A stretch of DNA of 64,000 nt from Lunularia cruciata (taxonomy: Eukaryota > Streptophyta > Marchantiopsida > Lunulariales > Lunulariaceae). The stretch spans positions 11,909,001-11,973,000 of the forward strand of contig OX419758.1 in NCBI GenBank assembly GCA_948567375.1, in the 5' to 3' direction. This document shows, in pieces, positions 20,035 to 30,449 of this stretch (positions are counted from its first letter, which is position 1; every line of letters starts with the position of its first letter). Made by a program: the position numbers and the translations under genes. The notes beneath the pieces are model-generated. The model saw only the letters and a list, made by a program, of their open reading frames with translations. It was not told the DNA's origin and did not search any database.

Positions 20035-23000
20035 AACCTAGATGGCCATATGTGCATTGTGGAGGTAAGAAAGAGGTTCCCAGGTGGGATCATGAAGGGG
20101 ATACCCTTTCCAAAGGACCTTGTACTCCGTATGTTGGCGACGGCCTCGTTGAATGTGGCGACGCGCAAGGATACAATCAACTTCGTACTCCTCATGATCA
20201 TTGATAGGGATAGGAATAGGGGGAGGTTGGACTCAAGAGGAAAAGGAAGAGGGGTTAGAAACAAAGGGTTTCAACTTGGAAACATGAAAGACAGGATGAA
20301 TACGCATGTGACAAGGCAAGGCAAGACGATAAGCAACAAGAGAGATAATTTGGGTGATATCAAAGGGTCCTATCCAATTAGGGGCAAGTTTACGAACTTG
20401 GGTATCAAGTGGGAGAGGGAGGTTACTAGAGGATAACATGACTTTATCACTGACTTCGAAGGTGAGATCTTGACGATGGTGGTCCGCATATTGTTTTTGG
20501 TGATTCTGAGCAACAAGGATGTGAGACTTGGCTTGTTGGAGAGATTGGGATATAGTGGTCAAGAATATGGAAGTATGAGGAACCTGAGATGGAGGAGGAG
20601 CAAGAAGAGAATATGGAACAAGCGGATCTTGGCCAAAATTGAGAAAGAAAGGAGAGAATCCGGTGCTTGCTTGTTTGGAATTGTTGTAGGCAAATTCGGC
20701 AGCGGCAAGACATTCATCCTAATTGGTATGGTGGACATTGACAAAGGCACGCAACATATCCTCCAATGTATGATTTGCACGTTCGGTTTGTCCATCAGTT
20801 TGAGGATGATAGGCCGTGGACAAAGCAAGCTTAGTGCCGAGTATCTGAAAGAGTGCTTGCCAAAACTTCCCAATAAAGCAAGGATCACGGTCGGAGATGA
20901 GTACACATGGCATTCCATGATGCTTGAAGACATTGTTGGAGTAGATTTGCGCTAAGGTTGGAGCATCCACGGTATCACAGGTTGGTGCCAAGTGGATTTG
21001 CTTACTAAGCTTATCAACAAACACCACGATGGCGGTGTGTCCTTGTTTTGTCTTTGGCAAGGATGTGATGAGATCCAAGCTCACATGCTCCGAACGAGCT
21101 GATGGAATGGCAAGCGGTTGAAGGAGTCCACCCGGCTTCTGGTTGCTGGCCTTGTTACATTTGTAGCTCTCACACGATCGGACAAATTCTTGAACATCCC
21201 GTGTCATGTTGGGCCACCACCATTGACGTTGGAGGGTACCCAAGGTCTTGTCCACACCCATGTGACCAGCGATGGGTAAATCATGGGCTTCTTGAAGGCG
21301 CACAAGTCAAAGGTCACCTTTGGCTGGAACATAGATCCGGTCCGCATGGAATAGAAGGCCTTCCTTGAAAGAGAAGGTGTTGTACTCCTTGTCACCTGTT
21401 GTTAGTCGACCATGTACCATTTGCAAGAAGGGATCTTGCTGTAGAGCTAACCGAAACTTGTGATGAATCTTGGGATCAATTGACATCATCGTAATTGCTG
21501 CCGCGATGAGAGGAAGAGACTTCAAATCAGGTCGTCGTGATAGAGCATCAAGGATGACATGGAACCGACCTGGTTTGTACTCAAGTTTGATATCGAACAA
21601 TTGGAGTTGCTCTTCCCATCGATGATGTCAACTCTTCATGTGCTCTAGGTGTAAGGTCTGCAACAATGGCTTGTGATCAGTTCGCATGATCACTTGTTTC
21701 CCCAAGAGATAATGCCTCCATACCTTGGTGGTGTATACCATTGCAAGTTGTTCCCGATCTTGAGCAGAGTAATTTCTTTCAGCTGTATTTAGTCGGCGAG
21801 ACACAAAGGCAATAGGATGTAGTCCATCTAGAAATTCTTGTTGCAACACAGCTCCAATTGCAAAGTTAGAAGCATCAAAATCAACCACACAAGGTAGTTG
21901 AGGATCATATGGTTGAAGAATGGGTCTTGAAGACACCATATGCTTTCACTTCTGGAATGCTTCTTCATGCTTGGTGGTCCATTGGAAGCTCGAGTTCTTT
22001 CCCAAGAGGTCAGTCAATGGTGCAGCCACGTGAGCATAATAGTGGATGAACCATCGGTAAAAACTGGTCAATCCATTGAATGCTCGTACTTTGGTAGCAT
22101 CCTTCGGGGTAGGCCAATCAGTAATGGCCTTGATCTTCTCTTCTTCCATCTTGATCCCCTCTGATGAGATCTTATGACCCAAGAAGGTAACCTCCTTCTG
22201 CCAAAAAGCACACTTTGACTTCTTGCAGTAAAATTTCCATTGTCGCAGTCGTCTTAGGACTTCTTGCACATGATTCCTGTGTTCTGGCTCTGTCCTACTA
22301 TAGATTAAGATATCATCTAAGAACACTACCACGGACTGATCCAATAGTCCCTCCAACACCCGATGCATCTGATCTATGAAGACAGCTGGAGCATTAGTGA
22401 GTCCAAAAGGTAGAACTCTCCACTCAAAATGTCCATACCTTGTGCGAAAGGTAGTCTTTTGCACGTCCTCACCTTCAATAGGAATTTGCCAATAGCCGCT
22501 ACAAAGATCTAGCTTGGAAAAGTAGCGTGCTCCACTTAACTGATCAAGCAGGTCATCAATCCGAGGCAAGGGATATGCATTCTTCACGGTTTGCTTATTG
22601 CGCCCACGGTAATCAATATAGAAACAAAGTCCTCCATCCTTCTTTGGAACAAATAGTACCGGTGCTCCCCACGGAGAGGTACTATGTCGTATGAAATCCT
22701 TCTCCAACAACTATTTAAGTGTTGTTCGCAACTCTTCCAACTCCTTTGGTGAGAGCCGATAGATTGGTCTACTCACTGGAGTACTCCGTGGCAATAACTC
22801 GATCTTGAAGGGCATACCTCGATCAGAGGGTAATCCCTTTGGCAGATCATCCAGAAACACATCTGCAAACTCCTGAACTATCTGATCAATGGTTGCTTGA
22901 TGCGGCACCTGGCCCTCCTCAGATTGTTCTTGTGCAATCGGCTTGATCCACACCGCGAACACAGAGTTATCTTCCTCCAAAGCTTGCTCTATGGCTGCTT

Positions 23001-23600
23001 CATTAACAAATTTCCCTTCTAGGGACTCATCTCTCTTCCAAGCTTGCTCCATGGTTGCCTTCTTGGCAAACTTCCCATCTTGGGACTCATCTCCCTTCCA
23101 GATTTGCTCTATGGCTACCTTCTCAACAAACTTCCCATCTTGGGACTGACTATTGTTAGGTGTCTTACTCAGAGGTGCCAGACAACCTAATCGGAAATTC
23201 CTACCTTGGTGTTGTACTTGAATTTGACGTTCGGTCCAATCAAATTGAACCTTATGACGTTCAAGCCAAGGTAGACCCAGAATGATATCATAGTGTAGAG
23301 GTGCCACTACAAACCTCATACACTCCAAATACTCCTTCCCAATCTTGAAGGTAACAGGATGCGAGGTGCGGAGTGCAGAACCTTTTCTACCATCCGCCAT
23401 CATCAAACTACTTCCAATCACTGGCTTGATAGGAATACCCAATTCCTTTGCTACTTGCATAGATATGCAATTGTCTGAACTTCCAGAATCAACCAAAATC
23501 CCACAACCCCGATTAGATATCATACCTTGCAAGTGAAGCAAACTTGCATAGGTCGAGCTTTCAATCCCATTGGAACTAATCAAGCTCCTAGTTGGCTGCT
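20035..23600 (-). pseudogene. pol: E4 pol: protease, RT, RNase H, integrase, chromodomain
   Basis: Reading on the minus strand, the retropepsin motif LVDSGSSDN lies at about 23,490. RT has WGAPVLFVPKKDGG, LDLCSGYWQI and the catalytic FLDD at 22,312-22,323. RNase H follows with VVDFDASNFAIGAVL. The integrase finger has one cysteine replaced by tyrosine (SCESYKC), and its core has SLDLI, ISDRDPCF and TDGQTERANH with all three acidic residues. The C-terminus GPFDITQII...HPVFHVSKLKP leads to a chromodomain at about 20,190-20,040 (EYEVDCILARR, YKVLWKGYP, DPTWEPLSYL). Chromodomains of this kind bind histone marks and steer integration. In-frame stops lie at 22,711, 21,946, 21,628, 21,307, 20,719 and 20,233, so the gene is dead. 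Confidence 0.9.
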
Positions 23601-23669
23601 TGAAATCTCCTATTGGGATTCTTTGTTTCCCTGATCATTCTTTTCCACAAACTCCATCTGGGCAACTTG

Positions 23670-24520
23670 TTGAGGTCACCCATTCCTAAGTGGACATTCA
23701 GCAATGCGATGTCTAACTTGGCAACAATAAAAGCAACCTCTATTTTGTCGTAATCTTTCTCTATCTGCTATGCCAAGTGGTCTTCGTTGGATAGCATCAA
23801 TCTCCATTGGTACCGGTTCTTCCACTCATGGTACTGGTAGGTTTTGTGTAGGTCGAGGTCGAGACCAAGTTGTCGCAACTAAGGAATCAAAACGCTCAGC
23901 CAATTGCATGGCTTCTTCTACGTTTTGTGGCTGTTGCATGGTCACCTCCAATCTGGTTCGTGACTTCAATCCTCGCACAAATCAATCCAAAACTTCACCT
24001 TCTTGGATATCTGGAATTTGCATGATGGCATTTTGAAATTGTGTGATATAGCTTCTCACTGAACCAATCTGCCTCAACTCCGCCAATTTATCTTGTGCAG
24101 CTCGGGTGGCATTTATAGTTTGAAATTGACCAAGTATTGCATCCTTGAATTCTGCCCATGTCAAAATCGGTTTAACAATTTGTCGTTCAGCTCTTTCTAC
24201 TGGGAATCGCCACCAAAGTTTTGCCACGCCATCCAACTGGCTAGAAGCCAAGAGAATTTGTTTCTGCTCGTCTTGAATATTGGTGGCTTCAAAGTAATGT
24301 TCATAGTCAAACACAAAATTCTCCACTATGCTTGGAACATTCTTGCCTTCAAACACCTTGGGTTTCAGAAATCGAATGCGATCTTCTCCATCTCAAACTG
24401 GCGCTCTGTCTATCTGTTCTCGTCGTTGCTGGTCTCGTTCATCCAACAATCAAGTAAGATGCTTGATTTGTTGTTGCATTGCAAGTATACATCTGGTATT
24501 GCCGCCATTGCTACTCCCCT
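23670..24520 (-). pseudogene. gag: E4 gag with zinc knuckle
   Basis: The minus-strand frame carries the retrotransposon gag region at 24,356-23,982 (FDYEHYFEATNIQDEQK, LDGVAKLWWRFPVE, TWAEFKDAILGQF). It continues through stops at 23,982 and 23,826 to a CCHC knuckle CFYCCQVRHRIAEC at 23,735-23,694. A further TGA follows at 23,676, then a frameshift into the protease frame. This is the capsid/nucleocapsid protein of the element. The N-terminal end near the LTR is too decayed to place a start. Confidence 0.8.
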
Positions 24521-24764
24521 AATCCACTACCCTCAATTTTTCTAGCTGATTAACACATAGATACAACACGTCCACCGTTCTCCATAAGTTACAACTGGAA
24601 GTATCAAGGGTTCCTCTAACACGGTGATCATATGTAGAAAATCCTGCCCAAAGCGTGAGGTGATGAATTGTGTGAAATGATGCTTTGGTAATATCTGGAC
24701 ATGAAAGTCCCAATGGTTTGGCGGAAGTGGATTTGGTGGTCCATAAATTCCATCCATCCCATTC

Positions 24765-24778
24765 CTGCTCTGATACCA
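24765..24778 (-). other. E4 primer-binding site, initiator tRNA-Met
   Basis: On the minus strand TGGTATCAGAGCAG begins one base after the 5' LTR. It is the standard plant initiator-Met primer site of Ty3/gypsy elements. Confidence 0.85.
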
Positions 24779-24779
24779 A

Positions 24780-25205
24780 TGTAAAAGACCAAAACCGAGG
24801 AGAGAAATAAGAGAATGGAAACTCATATTGGGACACTTGAATGAGGGAAAACTCCGCATGCCTAGCATGAGCTTTGGCTTTGGTATTTATAGGTAGCATA
24901 CAAGGCCCTTGAGAAGCTTCTCAAGAAGCTTCCTCAAGCCGCTTTCTTAGAGTGCAAGCCAAGTTAACTAAGAAGCTTCTCAAGAAGCTTCCTTCTAGAA
25001 GCCGCCTACTTGGCGTGCAAGCTAAGCTAGTTGGAAGCTTCTAGAAGCTTCCTTCTAGAAGCTACTTACTTAAGGTGCAAGCTAAGCTAACCAGGAAGCT
25101 TCCCAAGAAGCTTCCTATATACTTTTGGAATATTCTAGGCTAATTTGTCTTATGTGCTACTTCGTGAGCCTAACTGACTTCGTCGCTAAACTCCATATTG
25201 TTACA
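24780..25205 (-). repeat. E4 5' LTR
   Basis: 426 bp with TGTAACAATATGGAG...TTTTACA ends on the minus strand. It matches 19,571-19,982 apart from the 14-bp insertion and scattered changes. Confidence 0.92.
24913..25135 (-). promoter_or_regulatory. Heat-shock-element-like array in the E4 5' LTR
   Basis: GAAGCTTC occurs at 24,913, 24,925, 24,972, 24,984, 25,034, 25,044, 25,095 and 25,107, with GAATATTC at 25,128. At 25,034-25,051 four units are contiguous (GAAgcTTCtaGAAgcTTC), the arrangement bound by a heat-shock-factor trimer. The minus-strand TATAAATA box is at 24,884-24,891, just downstream in the direction of transcription. Confidence 0.65.
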
Positions 25206-25960
25206 GATGTGGTGCATGATGGACTAGTCAACCACCTATTACTACAAAAATTGAGTCTAGTACAATGGTGGGAGCGGCTCAATTGATTATGCGCTTTCTA
25301 TTATTCTCAACCAATGATATGTTTACCTTGGGAGTTGATCCAACCCGAGTGTTCTGATTGGCTGCCAGGCTTTGTGAGAGTAGAGAGAAAATGGTCCCTA
25401 CTACTGGAGTAGAGGTGCTTGATAATGGAGCTGACTTGGTTGAGGAGCAAGGGATTTGCTTAATGATCAATGATTTAGGCAGGCAACAGAGGCTAGATTA
25501 GAGGAGTTATCAACTAGACTGGCCTTTGGGCAAGCATGATTTACATCAGGGGTTGTTTTATTAGATAAAAAATGGGGGATTTTTTTTGGTGGTACCTTTA
25601 GGGAAGGTCTATACGCCATAGAGTGTCTTACTAGACTTTGGTGCACAACCCTTTATGTTGAGAAGGCCGTAGTTGTTGGTCTAGAGTTGTGGAAGATTGA
25701 TATAAAGAGGTGTTCATTTTAGATCCATACATCTCTAGGTGGTGGTTCTACATAGTGCATCACATGTGGAGAGCTTGTTATTTAGATTCAACTCAATCAT
25801 CCAATCATCCGACTAATAGCTTTGTGCTGAGAGCTCATGCCATTGCAACTATAGTTGAGTCATATGATGTGTTAGTTGGGAGAGTAGTGTTATACTCCAT
25901 GGGTTTCAATATTGACTATTGGGAGGAGACAACCTCCTATAGATGAGGTTGGCAGTCAGG
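25206..25960 (+). pseudogene. E5 retropepsin region
   Basis: Continuation of E5 after the E4 target duplication. One frame reads GKVYTP, a stop, then SVLLDFGAQPFMLRRP near 25,606-25,670. This fits an aspartic protease active-site region with phenylalanine in place of the usual Ser/Thr after the catalytic Asp (GAC at 25,634). Another frame reads DVLVGRVVLYSMGFNIDYWEE (25,860-25,926), which fits the second half of such a domain. The domain would cut the polyprotein. It lies immediately upstream of the methyltransferase-like domain. Assignment rests on these two blocks and their order. Confidence 0.5.
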
Positions 25961-26329
25961 TGAGGGACAAGTATGTCACCTACCAGTATGCTTCAATAAT
26001 GGTAGTCTTGGCTCACTATAGTCCAAGACCATGGCGTGATTAGTTTTAGCGGTCAATGGTGTTGTTACTTAGCTAGGTGATTTATTGGAGAGGAACACCC
26101 ACGCAAAGGATACGCTAGTACCAAAGGGGATCACTCTGATTTGGAGTATGAGTGGGATCATTCCATCCACCTTGGATGTTCCATTGTGGAGTTTAGAGGA
26201 GGCATTGCAACAACATGCAGATCAGTTGGTGTAGTAGGCTAAGAGTGGAGCCTTTGTAATACCAAAAGATCAGTGTGAGGATGAGCTTCTACAATTGATT
26301 ACCTTGACACGTTTGGATCCCACACTCAT

Positions 26330-26960
26330 TGCTTGGCAATATCCAATAGAGGGAGTATGTCTATTAGAGTTGTTTGGGATAAACATTGGACTAAGTGTGG
26401 TACTATAGGCGGATATACAAGTATAAAGGTACTTGTATGTGGAGAGAGATGAGATTGTTAGTCAAGTCTCCCTACATCATGTGGCATACTTGGCCTATCG
26501 GTATCCTGAGTTGTTCCCAATGTCATGAGTCAAGGGTCACTGGAGGACCCTTCTAGCAAACATTTCCTTACGGGGGTGTAGGATTTGGAGAGACATGGTC
26601 CCATTCATTTGGTGATTTTTGGATGGTCATGTTATGGACATACACATGCTGGCCAAGGTTTGGGTCTTTAGGATCCTTGTTCTGGTGTCTTTTGGGAGAT
26701 GTTACAAATACTATGACATCTTAAGGTTCATCTAGTCCATTTCTCCAACATACATTTTGGAGAATATCCTTTTGATGGGTGATTCTTGCACTCAAGTGGT
26801 GGCAAGTACACATCAGGTCCATTCTTGGATAGGACCTATCATGTTGCTAGATGCAGCCTGAGTGGGATCACAGGCTCATCATCTTCATCTTTGGTGGAAA
26901 AACCTCTTACCTACAGAGGTTCTATAGTATGCGTATGATATGATTCAACCACTAAACCAC
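26330..26960 (+). pseudogene. E5 C5-cytosine DNA methyltransferase-like domain
   Basis: About 200 codons match the ordered motifs of C5 DNA methyltransferases. Motif I, the cofactor-binding loop, is CLLELFGINIGLSVVL from 26,358. An acidic YLYVERDE segment follows. Motif IV, the catalytic loop, is VIFGWSCYGHTHAGQG with the cysteine codon at 26,630-26,632, reading SCY where the family has PCQ. Motif VI is YILENILLMGD with ENI at 26,760-26,768 for the usual ENV. A motif VIII-like GSQAHHLHLWW lies at about 26,865-26,895. In-frame stops near 26,406, 26,421, 26,577, 26,670, 26,717 and 26,858, plus about two frameshifts, show it is dead. No target-recognition region or motifs IX-X are recognised. 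It lies between protease and RT of the same element. Confidence 0.72.
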
Positions 26961-27199
26961 ATCATTGTGTGATGAAATCTTGGATGTTGGGCGTCAATCT
27001 CAAACAATGGTAGTGATTGATAGGTCACCTATGATAGTGATGAACCAAGTTGGATAGCCTAGAGCCACTTCTCTCACACTTATGAGTTTCCCAAGCTCAC
27101 ATGCTTTTCAAGAGGGAGGTCTTGGATTGGTTTGAGACTCATAGTTACAACAGTTGGTGGAGCCCAACGCTGATGAGAGAGAGAGAGAGCGGTGTCGTC
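26961..27199 (+). pseudogene. E5 linker after the methyltransferase domain
   Basis: The frame continues as LDVGRQSQTMVVIDRSPM and SFPSSHAFQEGGLGL with a few stops, so the polyprotein ran on beyond the methyltransferase-like domain. No domain is recognised. It is cut off at about 27,200 by the tandem-repeat insertion. Confidence 0.4.
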
Positions 27200-27514
27200 G
27201 GGAAAATAGCCCACGTGTACCCTTGAGGCTTTTGGTGTGATAAATTTTCTTTTCTCTTTTATTTGTTGTAAGGAACAGGGATTTATGATAATACATCTCG
27301 GGTATGGTTTTGCTATCTTGTTTTGGGAGAAAGTGAGGAGACAGAGAAGGGCTGAGGGTTTTCAGAAAATGCCAAAAGATTTTGAGATGGAAGTTTGCAA
27401 AAGACTTCGAGAGGGAAGTTTGCAGAGGATTTAGAGAGAAGTAGCAGAGATTTTCGGGAGAAGAAAGGAGTAGGGTTTTTTCGGACAGGAGGAAGGATGG
27501 ACAGAAAGTTTTTT

Positions 27515-27966
27515 GAGTTGGACAGGAGGGCTTGAGAGTGCAAGGAAAAAAATTTCTCGAGAACTGAAGGGTGGAAGAGAGGAACAATCAGGGCCAGGAT
27601 TTTGGAGTTGGACAGGAGGGCTTGAGAGTGCAGGGGAGAAAATTTCTCGAGAACTGAAGGGTGGAAGAGAGGAACAATCAGGGCCAGGATTTTTGGAGTT
27701 GGACAGGAGGGCTTGAGAGTGCAGGGAAAAAAATTTCTTGAGAACTGAAGGGTGGAAGAGAGGAACAATCACGGCCAGGATTTTTGAGTTGGACAGGAGG
27801 GCTTGAGAGTGCAGGGGAGAAAATTTCTCGAGAACTGAAGGGTGGAAGAGAGGAACAATCAGGGCCAGGATTTTTGGAGTTGGACAGGAGGGCTTGAGAG
27901 TGCAGGGGAGAAAATTTCTCGAGAACTGAAGGGTGGAAGAGAGGAACAATCAGGGCCAGGATTTTT
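27515..27966. repeat. Tandem repeat A, 90-91 bp, five copies
   Basis: Units start GAGTTGGACAGGAGGGCTTG at 27,515, 27,605, 27,696, 27,786 and 27,877. A sixth start at 27,967 passes straight into repeat B. Units are nearly identical, pointing to recent expansion. Each unit contains CTCGAGAA or a one-base variant. Confidence 0.95.
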
Positions 27967-27982
27967 GAGTTGGACAGGAGGG

Positions 27983-29135
27983 GTGAGAGTGCAGGGCTGT
28001 GCTTGGACCAGGAGAGGAATTCTGAAATGTGTGAGTGCAGGGCTGTGCTTGGACCAGGAGAGGAATTCTCAAAATGTGAGAGTGCAGGGCTGTGCTTGGA
28101 CCAGGAGAGGAATTTTCGAAATGTGAGAGTGCAGGGCTGTGCTTGGACCAGGAGAGGAATTTTGAAATGTGAGAGTGCAGGGCTGTGCTTGGACCAGGAG
28201 AGGAATTTTCGAAATGTGAGAGTGCAGGTTGTGCTTGGACCAGGAGAGAAATTTCGAAATGTGAGAGTGCAGGGCTGTGCTTGGACCAAGAGAGGAATTT
28301 TTGAAATGTGAGAGTGCAGGGCTGTGCTTGGACCAGGAGAGAAATTTTGAAATGTGAGAGTGCAGGGCTGTGCTTGGACCACGAGAGGAATTTTCAAAAT
28401 GTGAGAGTGCAGGGCTTTGCTTGGACCAGGAGAGGAATTTCAAAATGTGAGAGTGCAGGGCTGTGCTTGGACCAGGAGAGCAATTTCGAAATGTGAGAGT
28501 GCAGGGTTGTGCTTGGACCAGGAGAGCAATTTCAAAATGTGAGAGTGCAGGCTGTGTTTGGACCAGGAGAGGAATTCTGAAATGTGAGAGTGCAGGGCTG
28601 TGCTTGGACCAGGAGAGGAATTTTTGAAAGGTGAGAGTGCAGGGCTGTGCTTGGACCAGGAGAGGAATTTTTGAAATGTGAGAGTGCAGGGCTGTGCTTG
28701 GACCAGTAGAGGAATTTGGAAATGTGAGAGTGCAGGGCTGTGCTTGGAGCAGGAGAGAAATTTCGAAATGTGAGAGTGCAGGGCTGTGTTTGGACCAGGA
28801 GAGGAATTCTGAAATGTGAGAGTGCAGGGCTGTGCTTGGACCAAGAGAGGAATTCTGAAATGTGAGAGTGGAGGGCTGTGCTTGGACCAGGAGAGGAATT
28901 TTTGAAATGTGAGAGTGCAGGCTGTGCTTGGACCAGGAGAGGAAATTTTGAAATGTGAGAGTGCAAGGCTGTGCTTGGACCAGGAGAGGAATTTTCGAAA
29001 TGTGGGAGTGCAGGGCTGTGCTTGGACCAGGAGAAGAATTTCGAAATGTGAGAGTGCAGGGCTGTGCTTGGACCAATAGAGAAATTTTGAAATGTGAGAG
29101 TGCAAGGCTGTTTTGGACCAGGACAGAAATTTCGA
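27983..29135. repeat. Tandem repeat B, about 47 bp, about 25 copies
   Basis: Core unit GAGAGTGCAGGGCTGTGCTT, then GGACCAGGAGAGGAATTTT and GAAATGT, repeated about 25 times with one- or two-base length variation. Long open frames appear on both strands only because the unit lacks stop codons. They are not genes. Confidence 0.95.
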
Positions 29136-29640
29136 AATGTGAAGGGAGTCTTGAAGGGCTGAAGGCTTTTGGAGATGCATGAGGGCTGTGTTTTGGACCA
29201 GGACAGAAATTTTGAAATGTGAAGGGAGTTTTGAAGGGCTGAAGGCTTTTGGAGATGCCTTAGGACAGTGTTTTGGACCAAGATAGGAATTTTTGAAATG
29301 TGAAAGGAGTCTTGAAGGCTGAAGGCTTTTGGAGATGCCTTAGGACTGTGTTTTGGACCAGGAGAGAACTTTCCAAAATGTGAGAGGAGTCTTGAAGGGC
29401 TGAAGGCTTTTGGAGATGCATGAGGGCTGTGTTTTGGACCAGGACAGAAATTTTGAAATGTGAAGGGAGTTTTGAAGGGCTGAAAGCTTTTGGAGATGCC
29501 TTAGGACTGTGTTTTGGACCAGGATAGGAATTTTCGAAATGTGAAAGGAGTCTTGAAGGGCTGAAGGCTTTTGGAGATGCCTTAGGACTGTGTTTTGGAC
29601 CAAGATAGGAATTTTCGAAATGTGAAATGAGTCTTGGAAG
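29136..29640. repeat. Tandem repeat C, about 81 bp, about six copies
   Basis: Each unit joins a B-like part (GTTTTGGACCAGGACAGAAA, GAAATGTGAA) to a new part (GTCTTGAAGGGCTGAAGGCT, TTTGGAGATGC). The unit therefore looks like B enlarged by about 34 bp, and then re-amplified. Confidence 0.9.
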
Positions 29641-30449
29641 CAGATTTGTGTTATGAATTGTGACTAGAGTTGAGGAAACTCCATTCTAGGATCTCTCAGT
29701 CTGGTCCAGGTGAAAAGCATAATCAAATGATCTGAGTGCCGGATTTATGTTCAGTTAGATCACTCAGTTGTTGTTTATTTTATTTTATCAAAGGGCCACC
29801 GGACCTAGGTCTATGAACTGCCAGATCCCAAACCATAGCTTGAACCTGACGAGAAAATAGGATATGAGACCAAGCAGAAGTAGAAATGATAACACTAGCC
29901 TCGCATGACAAGATTGGTTTTACAAAAGTCAAGGATAAAACAAAACCTTCAGGGTGAGTCAACCTCAGGAAAACTAAGCACAAGCAGCCATGTGCTCGGC
30001 GCACTCTCAAGACCAAACGTTCCCCACGACAGCGGGTGATGGGTTTTTGCCCCTATATTACCGTTGTTTCTGTATTGTTAGAGGCATCTAGCCGTCAAGT
30101 GTTAGGTTAGGCTATGCACCTGAATTATTTTACTTGGATAGTGAGCCTTGGCTTAGCAAAGCAACATAGGATGCACTTGACAAGGATCACCACTCAGACA
30201 CTTGTGAGTTGTGTGCCTATTGAGATGATTCAGGCACATGATGGGGATGATAGATCGAGTAGATAGGGTATTCTTGGGACACAGCCCGTGGCTTTTAGGG
30301 AGAGTGGTCTACTTGGATTACACCCTTGGTCTACTTGGGATCCAGCTAGAGGACATATGGAGCTTGTAGCCAAAGTGAAGGGAGTTTTTCACACTGAGGT
30401 TGGGAGCATGACACTATTGCTCCCAAGGGCCTAGTGTAATAGCTAGTCC
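29641..30449. other. Stretch without recognisable gene between the repeats and E5 RT
   Basis: No sustained frame. 29,641-30,053 belongs to the repeat-bearing insertion if the candidate inverted repeat is right. The part from about 30,060 should be E5 linker, but only fragments of a plus-strand frame are visible. Confidence 0.3.

Larger units (their letters stand above)
19571..25205 (-). mobile_element. E4: chromodomain Ty3/gypsy element (chromovirus), decayed
   Basis: Minus-strand element of 5,635 bp with LTRs of 426 (5') and 412 bp (3'). The length difference is a 14-bp duplication of a TTCTAGAAGCT-type motif. A perfect 5-bp target duplication GATGT flanks it (19,566-19,570 and 25,206-25,210). 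An initiator-Met primer site follows the 5' LTR, and GGCAGGGGAATA precedes the 3' LTR. The internal order is gag, zinc knuckle, protease, RT, RNase H, integrase, chromodomain. At least nine in-frame stops and one frameshift make it non-coding now. Confidence 0.93.
27200..30053. mobile_element. Tandem-repeat-rich insertion within E5, possible DNA transposon
   Basis: This segment separates E5 coding DNA ending about 27,190 from that resuming about 30,450. Its ends could be imperfect inverted repeats: GGGAAAATAGCCCA at the left and, read inverted, GGGGCAAAAACCCA at the right (30,053 back). I found no target duplication, so class and exact borders are uncertain. Inside are three families of tandem repeats and no credible gene. 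Confidence 0.3.

Noticed and set aside
19571-25205. Possible CRISPR-like array from the spaced GAAGCTTC motifs
   Set aside because: The units are 8 bp palindromes at irregular spacing inside LTRs of a plant retroelement. Repeat length and spacing do not fit CRISPR.
25211-27190. Reading this stretch as a tyrosine recombinase or other DNA transposon
   Set aside because: The protease-like block followed by ordered methyltransferase motifs, then RT and integrase on the same strand, explains it better.
27678-29281. Long open frames (up to 335 codons) on both strands over the tandem repeats
   Set aside because: They exist because the short repeat unit lacks stop codons. The products are monotonous repeats in several frames at once, with no start context or domain.
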